DNA of 64,000 bases from Nonomuraea indica (GCF_002850745.1 NZ_KZ559466.1:341185-405184), one strand, 5' to 3'. Shown: positions 17,201 through 26,391, counted from the stretch's first letter. Notes: generated from the letters alone by a model not told the origin. Made by a program: numbers and translations.

Positions 17201-18006
17201 AGGGCTGGACGCTCACCTTCGTGCTCGCCGCGGTGTTCGGGCTGTGCGTCGGGCCGTTCTACTGGCTGGCCATGGCGGCCACGCACGCCAACTCCGACAT
17301 CTTCTCCTGGCCTCCGAAGTTCTACCCCGGCGACCAGCTCGCGGCCAACACGGCGAAGCTGGAGGAGTCGATCGGGCTGGTCAACGTGCTGGGCAACACG
17401 CTCTTCGTCGCGGTCGCGCAGACCGCGGGCGCGATCGTGGTCTCGCTGCTGGCCGGGTACGCCTTCGCGAAGTTCCAGTTCGCCGGGCGCAACCTCTTCT
17501 TCGTGCTGCTGCTGTCGACGCTCGTCATCCCCGGCGGCGTGACCATCATCCCGATCTTCGAGATGATGAACGACATCGGGCTGATCGACAGCTTCCCGGC
17601 CCTGATCCTGCCGAGCCTGTCGGTGCCCTTCGGCATCTTCCTGATGCGCCAGTCGCTGCTGGCCATCCCGGACGAGCTGCTCGACGCGGCCAGGGTCGAC
17701 GGAGCGGGCGAGCTGCGGGTGCTCTGGCGGGTGGTGATCCCTGTCATGCGCCCGGTCCTGGCGGCGCTGGCCGTCTTCCTCTTCCTCGGCGCGTGGAACG
17801 ACTTCCTGTGGCCGCTGATCGCGTTGCGCACGCCGGAGATGTACACCCTGCCCGTCGCGCTGGCCACTCTGCAGGGGCTGGCGAGGACGGACTTCGGCCA
17901 GGTCATGGTGGGCACCGCCATCTCCTCGCTGCCGATGATGGTGCTCTTCCTCATCCTCCAGAAACAGTTCATCTCCGGCCTGCTGGCCGGTGCCACGAAA
18001 GGATAA
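17197..18006 (+). CDS. Sugar ABC transporter permease (MalG type)
   Basis: 269 residues, six membrane segments, with EAA loop LLDAARVDGAGELRVLWRVVIPVMRP at about residues 160-185. Forms the heterodimeric channel with the preceding permease. Its ATG overlaps that gene's stop. It ends three bases before the glycosidase gene. Confidence 0.93.
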   Translation: MKGWTLTFVLAAVFGLCVGPFYWLAMAATHANSDIFSWPPKFYPGDQLAANTAKLEESIGLVNVLGNTLFVAVAQTAGAIVVSLLAGYAFAKFQFAGRNLFFVLLLSTLVIPGGVTIIPIFEMMNDIGLIDSFPALILPSLSVPFGIFLMRQSLLAIPDELLDAARVDGAGELRVLWRVVIPVMRPVLAALAVFLFLGAWNDFLWPLIALRTPEMYTLPVALATLQGLARTDFGQVMVGTAISSLPMMVLFLILQKQFISGLLAGATKG

Positions 18007-18008
18007 GC

Positions 18009-19718
18009 ATGCAGGTCTGGGAGCCCTACGCGCTCGGCGAGACGACCCTGGTACGGGCCGGCACGGTCGAAGTGGCCATGGCCGGGGTGGCCGATGCGAC
18101 GGTGACGCGGGTCTCCGACGGCATCTGGCTGATCGACGCGCCGGGGGCCACAGCCGCGCAGTGGCGCGTGCCGTGCGTGAACGTCAGTGCGTTCTGGACG
18201 CCCGTGGGCGGCACCCGCTGGGTGCCGCCGATCTGGACCGCGCCGCTGACGTCGAGGCTGACCGCGGGCTCGCCGGTGGTCTCCCTCATCGGCACGAACG
18301 GGGCCAACGTCTGCACGGTCGGCCTGGCCGAGCCCGTGGCCCAGGTGAGCTTCACCGGCGGGGTGATGGAGGAGACCGGCGAGTTCGTCTTCACCCTGCA
18401 CGGTGAGGGACTGCGGATCCGGCTGGACCTCTCGGAGCGGCCGTTCTCCGCAGCGGTGACCGGCGTGGCGGCCTGGTGGCAGGACGAGGCGGGCGACCTG
18501 CCTGCCACGCCGGACCGTGCCCGGTTGCCGGCCTACTCGACGTGGTACAGCATGCACCAGGACGTCTCCGCCGAGTCCGTGGAGTTCCAGGCGAAGCTGG
18601 CCAAGGAGCTGGGCTGCGAGACGATCATCGTGGACGACGGCTGGCAGACCGCCGACCGGGCGCGCGGGTACGCGTTCTGCGGCGATTGGGAGCCGAACCC
18701 GGCCACCTTCCCTGATATTTCAGGACATGTGGCTCGGGTGCGGGAGCTCGGCATGGCCTACCTGCTCTGGTACGCGCTGCCGTTCGTCGGCAAGCACAAC
18801 ACCGCCTTCGAACGCTTCGAGGGCAGGTTCCTGCGCTACCTCGACCACATGGACGCCGCCGTGCTGGATCCGCGTTATCCTGAGGTCCGCGAATTCCTCA
18901 TCGATCGGCTCGCCCAGGCCGTCGAGACCTGGGGCATGGACGGCCTGAAGATCGACTTCGTGGACCGCTTCGCGACCCCGGGCGGCGACCTGGCGCCCGG
19001 CGCGGGAGCTGACTGCGTGGATGTGGACGAAGGGGTCAGGCGGCTGCTGCACGACCTGGACGCGCGGCTCCGCCTCACCAGGCCCGAGGTGCTGATCGAG
19101 CACCGCCAGCCTTACACCAGTCCTGGGCTGTGGCCGTACGCGAACATGATCAGAGCGGTTGACTGCCCGCTCAGCTCGCAGGAGAACCGACAGCGGACGG
19201 TCGACCTGCGGCTCACCGCCGGTCCTGCGGCGGTGCACTCCGACATGATCCTCTGGCATCCCGACGAGCCGGCGGAACAGGTGGCCGTGCACCTGATCAA
19301 CGCGCTGTTCTCGGTTCCGCAGATCTCGGTCGACCTGGCGGCGCAACGCCCCGACCAGCTCGCCGCGATCCGGTTCTGGCTGGGGATCTTCCGCCGGCAC
19401 CTGGGCACGCTCCAGCTAGGGACGCTGGAGCCGGAGCAGCCCGAGCACGGCTACCCGCTCGTGCGGGCCCGCGACGGACGCACCACGATCGTCGCCCGTT
19501 ACGCACCCCTGCCCGTCGAGGTGCCGGACTCCGGCGAACTCCTCATCGCCAACGCCGACTCCGACCCGCGGGTCGTCCTGTACGGCACCGGCTCGGCACA
19601 CGTCGAGGTCCACGACTGCGGCGGCGCCCTGGTCCGAACGGCCGCACTCGTGCTGGAGTCCGGGGTCTGCCTCGTCGAGGTGCCCATGGGCGGCCTGCTC
19701 ACCCTGAGGAGGGACTGA
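18009..19718 (+). CDS. Clan GH-D-like glycoside hydrolase (alpha-galactosidase-related)
   Basis: 569 residues: an N-terminal beta-sandwich (about 1-175), a (beta/alpha)8 barrel (about 180-470) and a C-terminal beta domain. Barrel motifs resemble GH36/GH27: VDDGWQ at 208-213, GLKIDFVD with the presumed nucleophile D316, and RAVDCPLS with the presumed acid/base D385. The nucleophile strand reads KIDF rather than the KWDMN or KYDNC of the classic families, and there is no signal peptide, so it acts on imported sugar in the cytoplasm. The ATG at 18009 follows the permease stop by two bases. Retaining alpha-glycosidase activity is inference; the sugar is not known. Confidence 0.78.
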   Translation: MQVWEPYALGETTLVRAGTVEVAMAGVADATVTRVSDGIWLIDAPGATAAQWRVPCVNVSAFWTPVGGTRWVPPIWTAPLTSRLTAGSPVVSLIGTNGANVCTVGLAEPVAQVSFTGGVMEETGEFVFTLHGEGLRIRLDLSERPFSAAVTGVAAWWQDEAGDLPATPDRARLPAYSTWYSMHQDVSAESVEFQAKLAKELGCETIIVDDGWQTADRARGYAFCGDWEPNPATFPDISGHVARVRELGMAYLLWYALPFVGKHNTAFERFEGRFLRYLDHMDAAVLDPRYPEVREFLIDRLAQAVETWGMDGLKIDFVDRFATPGGDLAPGAGADCVDVDEGVRRLLHDLDARLRLTRPEVLIEHRQPYTSPGLWPYANMIRAVDCPLSSQENRQRTVDLRLTAGPAAVHSDMILWHPDEPAEQVAVHLINALFSVPQISVDLAAQRPDQLAAIRFWLGIFRRHLGTLQLGTLEPEQPEHGYPLVRARDGRTTIVARYAPLPVEVPDSGELLIANADSDPRVVLYGTGSAHVEVHDCGGALVRTAALVLESGVCLVEVPMGGLLTLRRD

Positions 19719-20747
19719 GTGACGGCACGCCGGCCGCGTGAGCGCGGGGTCACCATCGAGGACGTCGCGCGAGCGGCCGGCGTGTCCCGTCAGACGATCT
19801 CCAACGCCCTCAACGCGCCGCACCGGCTGAAGGCCGAGACGCTGGAGCGCGTCTCCGCCGTCATCGACAAACTCGGCTACCGGCCCGACCAGTCGGCACG
19901 CAGCCTGAAGTCGGGCACCCGCCGGATCATCGCCTACCCGACACCGGTGGACGACCCGGCCAACCCCAACCCCCTGATGGGCGGCTTCCTCGAAGCGGTC
20001 GTGGCGGCGTCGGGCGAGGCGGGCTACCGCATCCTGCTGGTGCGCCCACGGCCAGGCCAGAGTCAGGAGCAGGCGCTCGACGAGCTGATCGCCGCGCGGA
20101 CCGTGGACGGGTTCCTGCTGTCGGACATACTGCGCGATGACCCTCGCGTGGCTCATCTGACCAGCACGGGCTTCCCGTTCGCCGCTTTCGGCAGAACCCT
20201 GCCCGATCAACCGCAGTCCTGGGTGGACGTCGACAGCGTGCAGGCGGTGATCGACCTGGTCGGCCTGGTCGCGGCCAGAGGGCACCGGCAGGTGGCCTTC
20301 CTGGCCTCCACCTCCGGGCAGCCGTGGATGGACGACCGGCGCGACGGCTTCCTCGCCGGCGTACGCCGCCATGGCCTGGCCGGACAGGTGTACTCGGTGC
20401 CGGGCGACGATCCGGGCGAGATCGTCACGGCCACCCGCGACCGGCTGGCCGGGCGCAACCGGCCCACCGCGATCATCGCCGGTGGTGACTGGCTCGCGCT
20501 CGGCGTCTACACGGCGGCACGCGCACAAGGGCTGGAGATCGGCAGAGACCTGGCCGTGGCCGCCTTCGACGACCTGCCGATCACCGCCTTCCTCCAACCG
20601 GCACTGACCACGGTACGGCTGCCACTACGCCGCATTGCCGAGGCGCTGATCGGCCGCCTCCTCCAGATCATCGAAGACGGCGTCACCCCGCAGGCGGGGC
20701 TCATGCTCCCCGGCGAGCTGGTGATCCGCCCCAGCCTAGGACCGTGA
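19719..20747 (+). CDS. LacI-family transcriptional regulator
   Basis: 342 residues. The N-terminal HTH and hinge (VTIEDVARAAGVSRQTISNA at 11-30, then NAPHRLKAETLERVSAVIDKLGYRPDQSARSLKSG) is followed by a periplasmic-binding-protein-like effector domain. The GTG start directly follows the glycosidase stop. It most likely binds the two palindromes at 13799-13812 and 13890-13903 and releases them when the transported sugar or a derivative binds. Confidence 0.93.
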   Translation: MTARRPRERGVTIEDVARAAGVSRQTISNALNAPHRLKAETLERVSAVIDKLGYRPDQSARSLKSGTRRIIAYPTPVDDPANPNPLMGGFLEAVVAASGEAGYRILLVRPRPGQSQEQALDELIAARTVDGFLLSDILRDDPRVAHLTSTGFPFAAFGRTLPDQPQSWVDVDSVQAVIDLVGLVAARGHRQVAFLASTSGQPWMDDRRDGFLAGVRRHGLAGQVYSVPGDDPGEIVTATRDRLAGRNRPTAIIAGGDWLALGVYTAARAQGLEIGRDLAVAAFDDLPITAFLQPALTTVRLPLRRIAEALIGRLLQIIEDGVTPQAGLMLPGELVIRPSLGP

Positions 20748-22043
20748 ATGCATCTTGACTCCGGCCACGACGAGCTCGTGGCGATGTTCGCATGGGCGCG
20801 CGACCGCGCGTTGCGCTGGGCCCATCCTGGCGGGACGCGTGGCCCGGTGAATGTCGACGAGCGGCGCCCGCAGGGCAGCGGTGAGGGCCTCTACCTGCCC
20901 TCCTACTGGGCCGGGTACGCGCACCGCAGCGGGTTCTACCTCCGCGATTTCGTCCATCAGGCGGCAGGCGCGCACCTGCTCGGCCTGGCCGAGGCCAACC
21001 TGGCGATGCTGCGCTGCTTCGCCGCCTCCGCCACGGAGGAGCACGGCCACCGTCCGGTGTGGGCGTTCAATTTCGACGGCTCCTACCTGTCGATCGACTA
21101 CCGCGCTCCTGACGAGTTCGTCAGGGAGGTGCCGGCGGTCTTCGAGCTGGTGGAGTGCGTCGCGGCGCTCTACCGCTGGACCGGCGACCGCGCCTATGTC
21201 CACGACCCCGTGCTGCGCGACTACTGCGCGAACGCGATCGCGCTGCCGGCGACCGCCCAGGGGAAGGGCATCTTCGAGGGCACCGCAAGCTACAACGAGC
21301 TGAGCGGCGAGCCGCTCGCGGTGGCCGGTGACGGCATCGCCGCACAATACGCCGCCCACCTGGCGATGGCCGAGCTGGCCAGGGCCCGCGGCGATGACGG
21401 CGAGAGGTTCGAGGCGCTGGCCGCGAAGGTGCGTCGCCATTACGAGCAGGAGTGGAACGGTGCTCGGGGCTTCACCTTCGACGGCCGGTCTGTCACCGGG
21501 TGGGGCGCGGAGAACAGCTGGTTCATGCCCCTGAAGGGTCTGCGCGACGACCCGGCCTACCTCGACTACATCGACGCGCAGGCGAGCGGTCCGGAGCGGC
21601 CGAAGAACGTCGAGGCGTGGACGTACCTGCCCGACGTCTTCTTCCGCCACGGCAGGCCGCGGACCGCCTGGCGGTGGATGCGGGAGATCTTCCACGCCCG
21701 TACGGCCCGGCATGTGGCCGGCGGGCTCAACGGCGACTACCCGGAGGTCGCCTTCACCCTGGTGAGTCAGGTGGTGGAGGGTCTGCTCGGGGTCCGGCCG
21801 AACGCACCGGAGAACGCGCTGACCACGGTGTCGAGGCTGCCCGCGGAGATCGGCTGGGTTGCCGTCTCCGGCATCCGGATCGGCGAGGGCAGCGTCAGCG
21901 TGCGGCACGACGGCGAGCACGCCACCACGCTCACCAACCTGTCCCAGCAGGTGACGTACCGGTGGACCGCCCGTTTCCCCGGTGGTTCCGACATCACCCG
22001 GGACGTCCCGCCTGGCGCCACCGTCACCGTCGAACGCGGTTGA
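20748..22043 (+). CDS. Six-hairpin glycosidase-like protein
   Basis: 431 residues, rich in alpha-helical (alpha/alpha)6-type segments with aromatic and acidic clusters (YLPSYWAGYAHRSGFYLRDFVHQ at 49-71, WAFNFDGSYLSIDYRAPDEFVREVPA, WGAENSWFMPL, EAWTYLPDVFFRHGRPRTAWRWM) and a short C-terminal beta part. This resembles six-hairpin glycosidases (unsaturated glucuronyl hydrolase, rhamnosidase or GH-L clan folds); I cannot name the family. It has no signal peptide. The ATG directly follows the LacI stop, so it is the last gene of the locus and probably processes the same imported substrate. Confidence 0.75.
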   Translation: MHLDSGHDELVAMFAWARDRALRWAHPGGTRGPVNVDERRPQGSGEGLYLPSYWAGYAHRSGFYLRDFVHQAAGAHLLGLAEANLAMLRCFAASATEEHGHRPVWAFNFDGSYLSIDYRAPDEFVREVPAVFELVECVAALYRWTGDRAYVHDPVLRDYCANAIALPATAQGKGIFEGTASYNELSGEPLAVAGDGIAAQYAAHLAMAELARARGDDGERFEALAAKVRRHYEQEWNGARGFTFDGRSVTGWGAENSWFMPLKGLRDDPAYLDYIDAQASGPERPKNVEAWTYLPDVFFRHGRPRTAWRWMREIFHARTARHVAGGLNGDYPEVAFTLVSQVVEGLLGVRPNAPENALTTVSRLPAEIGWVAVSGIRIGEGSVSVRHDGEHATTLTNLSQQVTYRWTARFPGGSDITRDVPPGATVTVERG

Positions 22044-22252
22044 GCGCGTGGATCCGGCGGCAGGCTCGGAACGCTGAGCGGTGTGGCGGGAGCGGCCGCA
22101 TTCCCCAGGGGTGGAGTCGGCGACCTCTGCATCGTCGCTCCACAGCGAGGTGTCGGAGGCAGTGCGGTGGCGCGGGTGTCTGACTCTTTCGTCACCCATC
22201 GAGAACGGGCACCCTCGCCCTGTCTCCGCAGCCATGCCTTCGCGTCAAACAT

Positions 22253-23692
22253 CTAGAGGCGCCAGTCCCGCATGAAGTCGGCCAGCGGGCCGGTGGTGGG
22301 CACCTCGCCCTTGCGCTGGCCCTCCTCCAGCTCGCGCAGCACCTCGCGGATCTGGTCGCGGCCCGCGTCGTCCTTGCCCTCCAGGAACTTCCGCGCGGCC
22401 TTCCTGATCTTGTCGTGCGCCTTGGCCGCCGTCCTGGGCTCGATGGCGCCCATGGTCTCGGCGTTCGTCACGTTGTCGTCGAACACGCGCAGCCACGTCT
22501 CCCAGCCGCCGCGCGGGAGGGAGTCGCCGAGCGTGGCCTTGGGCGGGGGCACGGTGGTCTCGTCCAGGCCGGTGGGCGCGGGCGAGGCCGAGGGCGCGGG
22601 GCTGGGCAGGACGGACGGCTCGGTCGTGGCGACCGGGGAGGGCGTGGGGCCGGCGGCCCGCTCGTCGCGTGCGCCGCCCCACAGCACGAGGCCGACGGTC
22701 ACGGCCGCGATCACGGCGAGGGCGGCGCCCAGCTGCAGGAACAGCCGCCGGTTCGAGGCGGGCCGGGGATCGTCGGGCGGCAGGTCGAAGACGGCGGTGT
22801 CGCCGGCCCGCGGGCCCGCGCCCGCCTGGCCGCCCTGCCCGAGCAGCGCCCCCGTCACGGGGACGGCCGCCGCCGGGCTCTGGGGAGCCGTGGCCTCGCC
22901 GGTGGGCGCGGGCCTGGGCCGGGCGATGGCGGCCAGCGTGCGGCGTACGGACTCGCCGTTGGACGGACGGGCGGCGGGGTCCTTGGCGAGCAGGGCGAGC
23001 ACCAGCCGGTCCAGGTCGGCGGGCAGCTCCGGGCGGTGCCTGCTGGGCGGCGCGGGCTCGGCCGCGCGGTGCGCCGCGGCGATCTCCTCGGCGGTGCCCT
23101 GGAACGGCGGCCGGCCGCACAGCAGCTCGTAGCAGACGCAGCCGAGCGCGTACATGTCGGCGGGGGGTTCGGCGGGGCGGCCGTCGAGGCGCTCGGGCGC
23201 GGTGTAGGCGATCCGGCCGGGCGAGGGCGGGCGGCCGGCCGGACCGAAGCCCACGACCTTGAGCACGCCGCTGCCCGCCCGCCGGAAGCTGCCGGGCTCC
23301 ACCTCGCCGTGCGCCACCCCGGCCCGGTGGGCCGCGTCGAGGCCGGCCGCGGCCTGTCCCACCAGGTCGCACGCCTCCACGACCGGCAGCGGTCCGCGGG
23401 CCGCCTCCTCCTCCAGGCTCTCCCCGGTGAGGAACTCCGTCACCAGGTACGGCGTGCCGTCCTGGTCGCCCACGTCGAGCACCATGGCGACGTTCGGGTG
23501 GATGACCCGGGCCACGGCCTGGGCGTGCTGTTGGAGCACCTCGCGGGCGGCCCCGGCCGCGAGCACGCGCACGGCCACGGTCCAGTCGGCCCGCGTGTCG
23601 TAGGCGCGCCACACCTCCCCCATCGGCCCGCTGCCGATGCGCTCATCGAGCCGGTAGCGGCCAGCGATCATGGACGGCGCTTGGTCCGACAT
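22253..23692 (-). CDS. Membrane-anchored serine/threonine pseudokinase
   Basis: 479 residues from the ATG at 23690-23692 (GCGGAG nearby). A Hanks-type kinase fold (about 1-260) is followed by a proline-rich linker, one membrane span (about 317-339) and an outside Pro/Ser/Thr-rich stalk with a helical C-terminal domain. The glycine loop IGSGPMGEV (19-27) and the APE and PADMYALG motifs remain, but the catalytic residues do not: the ATP-anchoring Lys is Arg (VAVRVL, R42), HRDxKxxN reads HGEVEPGSF (128-136), and DFG reads GFG (148-150). It is therefore predicted to be catalytically dead and to signal or scaffold by binding. It stands alone between the convergent sugar locus and the symporter gene. 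Confidence 0.88.
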   Translation of the reverse strand: MSDQAPSMIAGRYRLDERIGSGPMGEVWRAYDTRADWTVAVRVLAAGAAREVLQQHAQAVARVIHPNVAMVLDVGDQDGTPYLVTEFLTGESLEEEAARGPLPVVEACDLVGQAAAGLDAAHRAGVAHGEVEPGSFRRAGSGVLKVVGFGPAGRPPSPGRIAYTAPERLDGRPAEPPADMYALGCVCYELLCGRPPFQGTAEEIAAAHRAAEPAPPSRHRPELPADLDRLVLALLAKDPAARPSNGESVRRTLAAIARPRPAPTGEATAPQSPAAAVPVTGALLGQGGQAGAGPRAGDTAVFDLPPDDPRPASNRRLFLQLGAALAVIAAVTVGLVLWGGARDERAAGPTPSPVATTEPSVLPSPAPSASPAPTGLDETTVPPPKATLGDSLPRGGWETWLRVFDDNVTNAETMGAIEPRTAAKAHDKIRKAARKFLEGKDDAGRDQIREVLRELEEGQRKGEVPTTGPLADFMRDWRL

Positions 23693-23810
23693 ATCTCCGC
23701 CAATAACTCCAGGAACGGCATTTCGATCAACCATAGGGCCCGGGAGCACCCGGCGGGACGCGCGAGGACGGGGGCGCCGCGCGCTCCCCGTCCTCACCTG
23801 CGGCGGGTCG

Positions 23811-25103
23811 TCAGGCCACGGCCGGCTCCGGCGCCCGCGGGGCCACGGCCCGCTCGTCGTCGAGCGGCTGCGGCGGCGCGTTGAAGGTCGCCACGTCCAG
23901 GCGCCCCTCCGAGCGGGCCACCAGCACGGGCACGACCATCTGCCCGGCCACGTTCGTCGCGGTCCTGATCATGTCGAGGATCGGGTCGATGGCCAGCAGC
24001 AGGCCGACGCCCTCCAGCGGCAGCCCGAGCGTGCTCAGGGTCAGCGTGAGCATGACCGTCGCGCCCGTCAGGCCGGCGGTGGCGGCGGAGCCGACGACCG
24101 AGACGAAGGCGATGAGCAGGTAGTCCCCCACCCCGAGCGGCACCCCGAAGACCTGCGCGACGAAGATCGCGGCCAGGGCCGGGTAGATCGACGCGCAGCC
24201 GTCCATCTTGGTCGTGGCGCCGAACGGCACCGCGAAGGAGGCGTAGTCGCGGTCCACGCCGTTGCGCTCGATCGTGACCCGCTGCGTCAGCGGCAGCGTG
24301 CCGACCGACGACCGGGAGACGAACGCCAGCTCGATGGCCGGCCAGGCGTTGCGGTAGAAGGTGAGCGGGCTGACCCTGCCCCGGAAGGCGAGCAGCGCCG
24401 GGTAGACGGCCAGCAGCACGACGAAGCATCCGACGTAGACGGCGGCGCTGAACTTGGCCAGCGGCGCCAGCAGGTCCCAGCCGTAGGTGGACACGGCCTT
24501 GCCGATGAGGCCGGCGGTGCCGATGGGCGCCAGGCGGATGACCCACCACAGTGCCTTCTGGACCAGCTCCAGCACGGAGCGGGCGAGGTCGAGGAACGGC
24601 TTGGCCGGCTCGCCGACCGCCAGGGCAGCCGCCCCGAGCACCGCGCCGAGGAAGACGATCTGCAGGACGTTCACCTCGGTGAACGCCGTCACCACGTTGG
24701 TGGGCAGGATGCCGGTGACGAAGTCGAGCCAGGTGCCGGCGCCCTCGGTGTCGACGGCCTTGGCCGCGCCGGTGTCGATCGTGACGCCCCGGCCGGGGTC
24801 GACGAGCAGGCCGATGCCGATGGCGATGGCCACGGCGATGGCGGCGGTGCCGAGGAACCACAGCAGCGTCCTGGTCGCCAGGCGGGCGGCGCCGTTGACG
24901 TTGCGCAGGTTGGCCACGCTGACCAGCACGGCGGTGAAGACGAGCGGCGGCACGGCGAGCTTGAGCAGCTGGACGAAGATCTGGCCGACCCGGGTCAGGG
25001 TCTCGGTGAGCCAGGCCACGTCCCAGATGCGGGCGGCGAAGCCGAGGGCCACGCCGACGGCGAGGCCCAGCAGCAACTGCAGGGAGAAGCTGAATCTCTT
25101 CAC
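23811..25103 (-). CDS. Dicarboxylate/amino acid:cation symporter (DAACS), probable cystine transporter
   Basis: 430 residues from the GTG at 25101-25103 (typical N-terminus KRFSFSLQLLLGLAVG); a further in-frame GTG at 25131 would add 10 residues. Eight membrane segments and two hairpin loops are expected; SRSSVGTLPLT marks HP1, and the unwound helix-7 motif, NMDGT in glutamate transporters, reads KMDGCA here. The family covers glutamate, C4-dicarboxylate, serine and cystine (TcyP) carriers. A cysteine-type leader peptide 80 bases upstream points to sulfur control and so to cystine as the likely substrate, which is inference. Confidence 0.88.
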   Translation of the reverse strand: MKRFSFSLQLLLGLAVGVALGFAARIWDVAWLTETLTRVGQIFVQLLKLAVPPLVFTAVLVSVANLRNVNGAARLATRTLLWFLGTAAIAVAIAIGIGLLVDPGRGVTIDTGAAKAVDTEGAGTWLDFVTGILPTNVVTAFTEVNVLQIVFLGAVLGAAALAVGEPAKPFLDLARSVLELVQKALWWVIRLAPIGTAGLIGKAVSTYGWDLLAPLAKFSAAVYVGCFVVLLAVYPALLAFRGRVSPLTFYRNAWPAIELAFVSRSSVGTLPLTQRVTIERNGVDRDYASFAVPFGATTKMDGCASIYPALAAIFVAQVFGVPLGVGDYLLIAFVSVVGSAATAGLTGATVMLTLTLSTLGLPLEGVGLLLAIDPILDMIRTATNVAGQMVVPVLVARSEGRLDVATFNAPPQPLDDERAVAPRAPEPAVA

Positions 25104-25183
25104 GGGAGAGGAAACCTTCGTGAGGTACGGCACGCCGGAGCGTGCGGTGTCGGGGTGGGCGCGATCGGCGCGTCAGGGCGCGA

Positions 25184-25267
25184 TCAGCGACAGAGGGACC
25201 CCAGCACGCGGCACAGGTCGATGTGCAGGCGCTCCACGAGCCGCACGATGACCACCGAAAACCTCAC
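25184..25267 (-). CDS. Cysteine-type leader peptide upstream of the symporter
   Basis: A 27-codon frame starting with GTG (25265-25267) encodes a peptide with the core VERLHIDLCRVLGSLCR directly before its stop. This R-x-HIDLCRV-x-S-x-x-CR pattern is the conserved actinobacterial putative leader peptide found before sulfur assimilation and cysteine genes; ribosome speed at its Cys codons (TGC, TGT) is thought to control the downstream gene. The symporter start lies 80 bases further. The ribosome site is weak, and GTG codons 5 and 8 are alternative starts. Confidence 0.75.
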   Translation of the reverse strand: MRFSVVIVRLVERLHIDLCRVLGSLCR

Positions 25268-25350
25268 GAGTGTGTCCAACAGCCCACATGCGCCGATTCA
25301 TTCCGACATTCCGGGTGATCGGCGTCACAGTCCCCGGGCGGGGGCGGGCC

Positions 25351-26391
25351 TCAGGACGCGATGTCCTTGATCAGCTCGATCAGTTTGACCCGCTCCTCGT
25401 GCGTCCTGCCGAGCGGGGCGACGTTGAGGGTCGTCACGCCGGACTCCTTCATGGCCAGCACCCGGTCCCGCACGAAGCCCTCGCTGCCGATGAGCGACAT
25501 CTTCTCCAGCAGCTCGTGCGGCACCAGGGCCGCCGCCTCCTCCTTCTTGCCGTCGAGGTAGAGCTCCTGGATCCGCTCCGCCTCCTTCTCGTAGCCGTAG
25601 CGGCGGGCGAGGTCGTTGTAGAAGTTCTTGCCCTTGGCGCCCATGCCGCCGATGTAGAGGGCGGCGATGGGGCGGCCCATCTCCAGCAGGCCGGCCACGT
25701 CGTCGCCGACGGCCAGCGACGCCTGCGCGATGACGTCCAGCTCGCCCAGCTCGGGATCGCGCTTGGCCTTACCCGCCGCCAGCGAGGCGCCCCACACGTC
25801 GGCGGCCTTCTCGGGCATGTAGAAGATCGGCTCCCAGCCCTCGGCCAGCTCGGCGGCCAGCTCGACGTTCTTCGGCCCGATGGCGGCCACCACGACGGGG
25901 ATGCGCGGCCGCACCGGGTGGTTGATCAGCTTGAGCGGCTTGCCCAGGCCGGTGCCCTGGTCGGGGGGCAGCGGCAGCGTGTAGTGCCGGCCCTGGTACT
26001 CGACCTTCTCGCGCCGCCACACCTTGCGGCAGATCTCGATGACCTCACGCGTCCGGCCGAGCGGCGCGGTGTACGGCACGCCGTGGAAGCCCTCGATCAC
26101 CTGCGGGCCCGAGGCGCCGAGCCCGAGCGTGAACCGGCCGCCGGAGACGTAGTCCATGCCCGCGGCGGTCATCGCGAGCAGGGTCGGCGTGCGCGAGTAG
26201 ATCGGCAGGATGCCGGAGGCGATCTCCAGCCGCTCGGTCCTGGCCGCGATGTAACCCATCTGGCTGACCGCGTCGAAGCTGTAGGCCTCGGCCACGAAGA
26301 TGATGTCGAGCCCGGCCTTCTCGTAGTCGGCCAGCTCGGCGACCGTCTCCTTGAAGCCGCCCGAGTAGTTGAGTGCCATACCGATGCGCAT
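25351..26391 (-). CDS. LLM-class F420-dependent oxidoreductase
   Basis: 346 residues of luciferase-like (beta/alpha)8 barrel. It starts MRIGMALNYSGGFKE and shows AYSFDAVSQMGYIAARTERLEIASGILPIYSRTPTLLAM and GRFTLGLGASGPQVIEGFHG, typical of coenzyme F420-dependent rather than FMN monooxygenase members. The substrate cannot be assigned. It is a single gene on the minus strand, divergent from the phosphatase-fold gene at 26499. Confidence 0.92.
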   Translation of the reverse strand: MRIGMALNYSGGFKETVAELADYEKAGLDIIFVAEAYSFDAVSQMGYIAARTERLEIASGILPIYSRTPTLLAMTAAGMDYVSGGRFTLGLGASGPQVIEGFHGVPYTAPLGRTREVIEICRKVWRREKVEYQGRHYTLPLPPDQGTGLGKPLKLINHPVRPRIPVVVAAIGPKNVELAAELAEGWEPIFYMPEKAADVWGASLAAGKAKRDPELGELDVIAQASLAVGDDVAGLLEMGRPIAALYIGGMGAKGKNFYNDLARRYGYEKEAERIQELYLDGKKEEAAALVPHELLEKMSLIGSEGFVRDRVLAMKESGVTTLNVAPLGRTHEERVKLIELIKDIAS

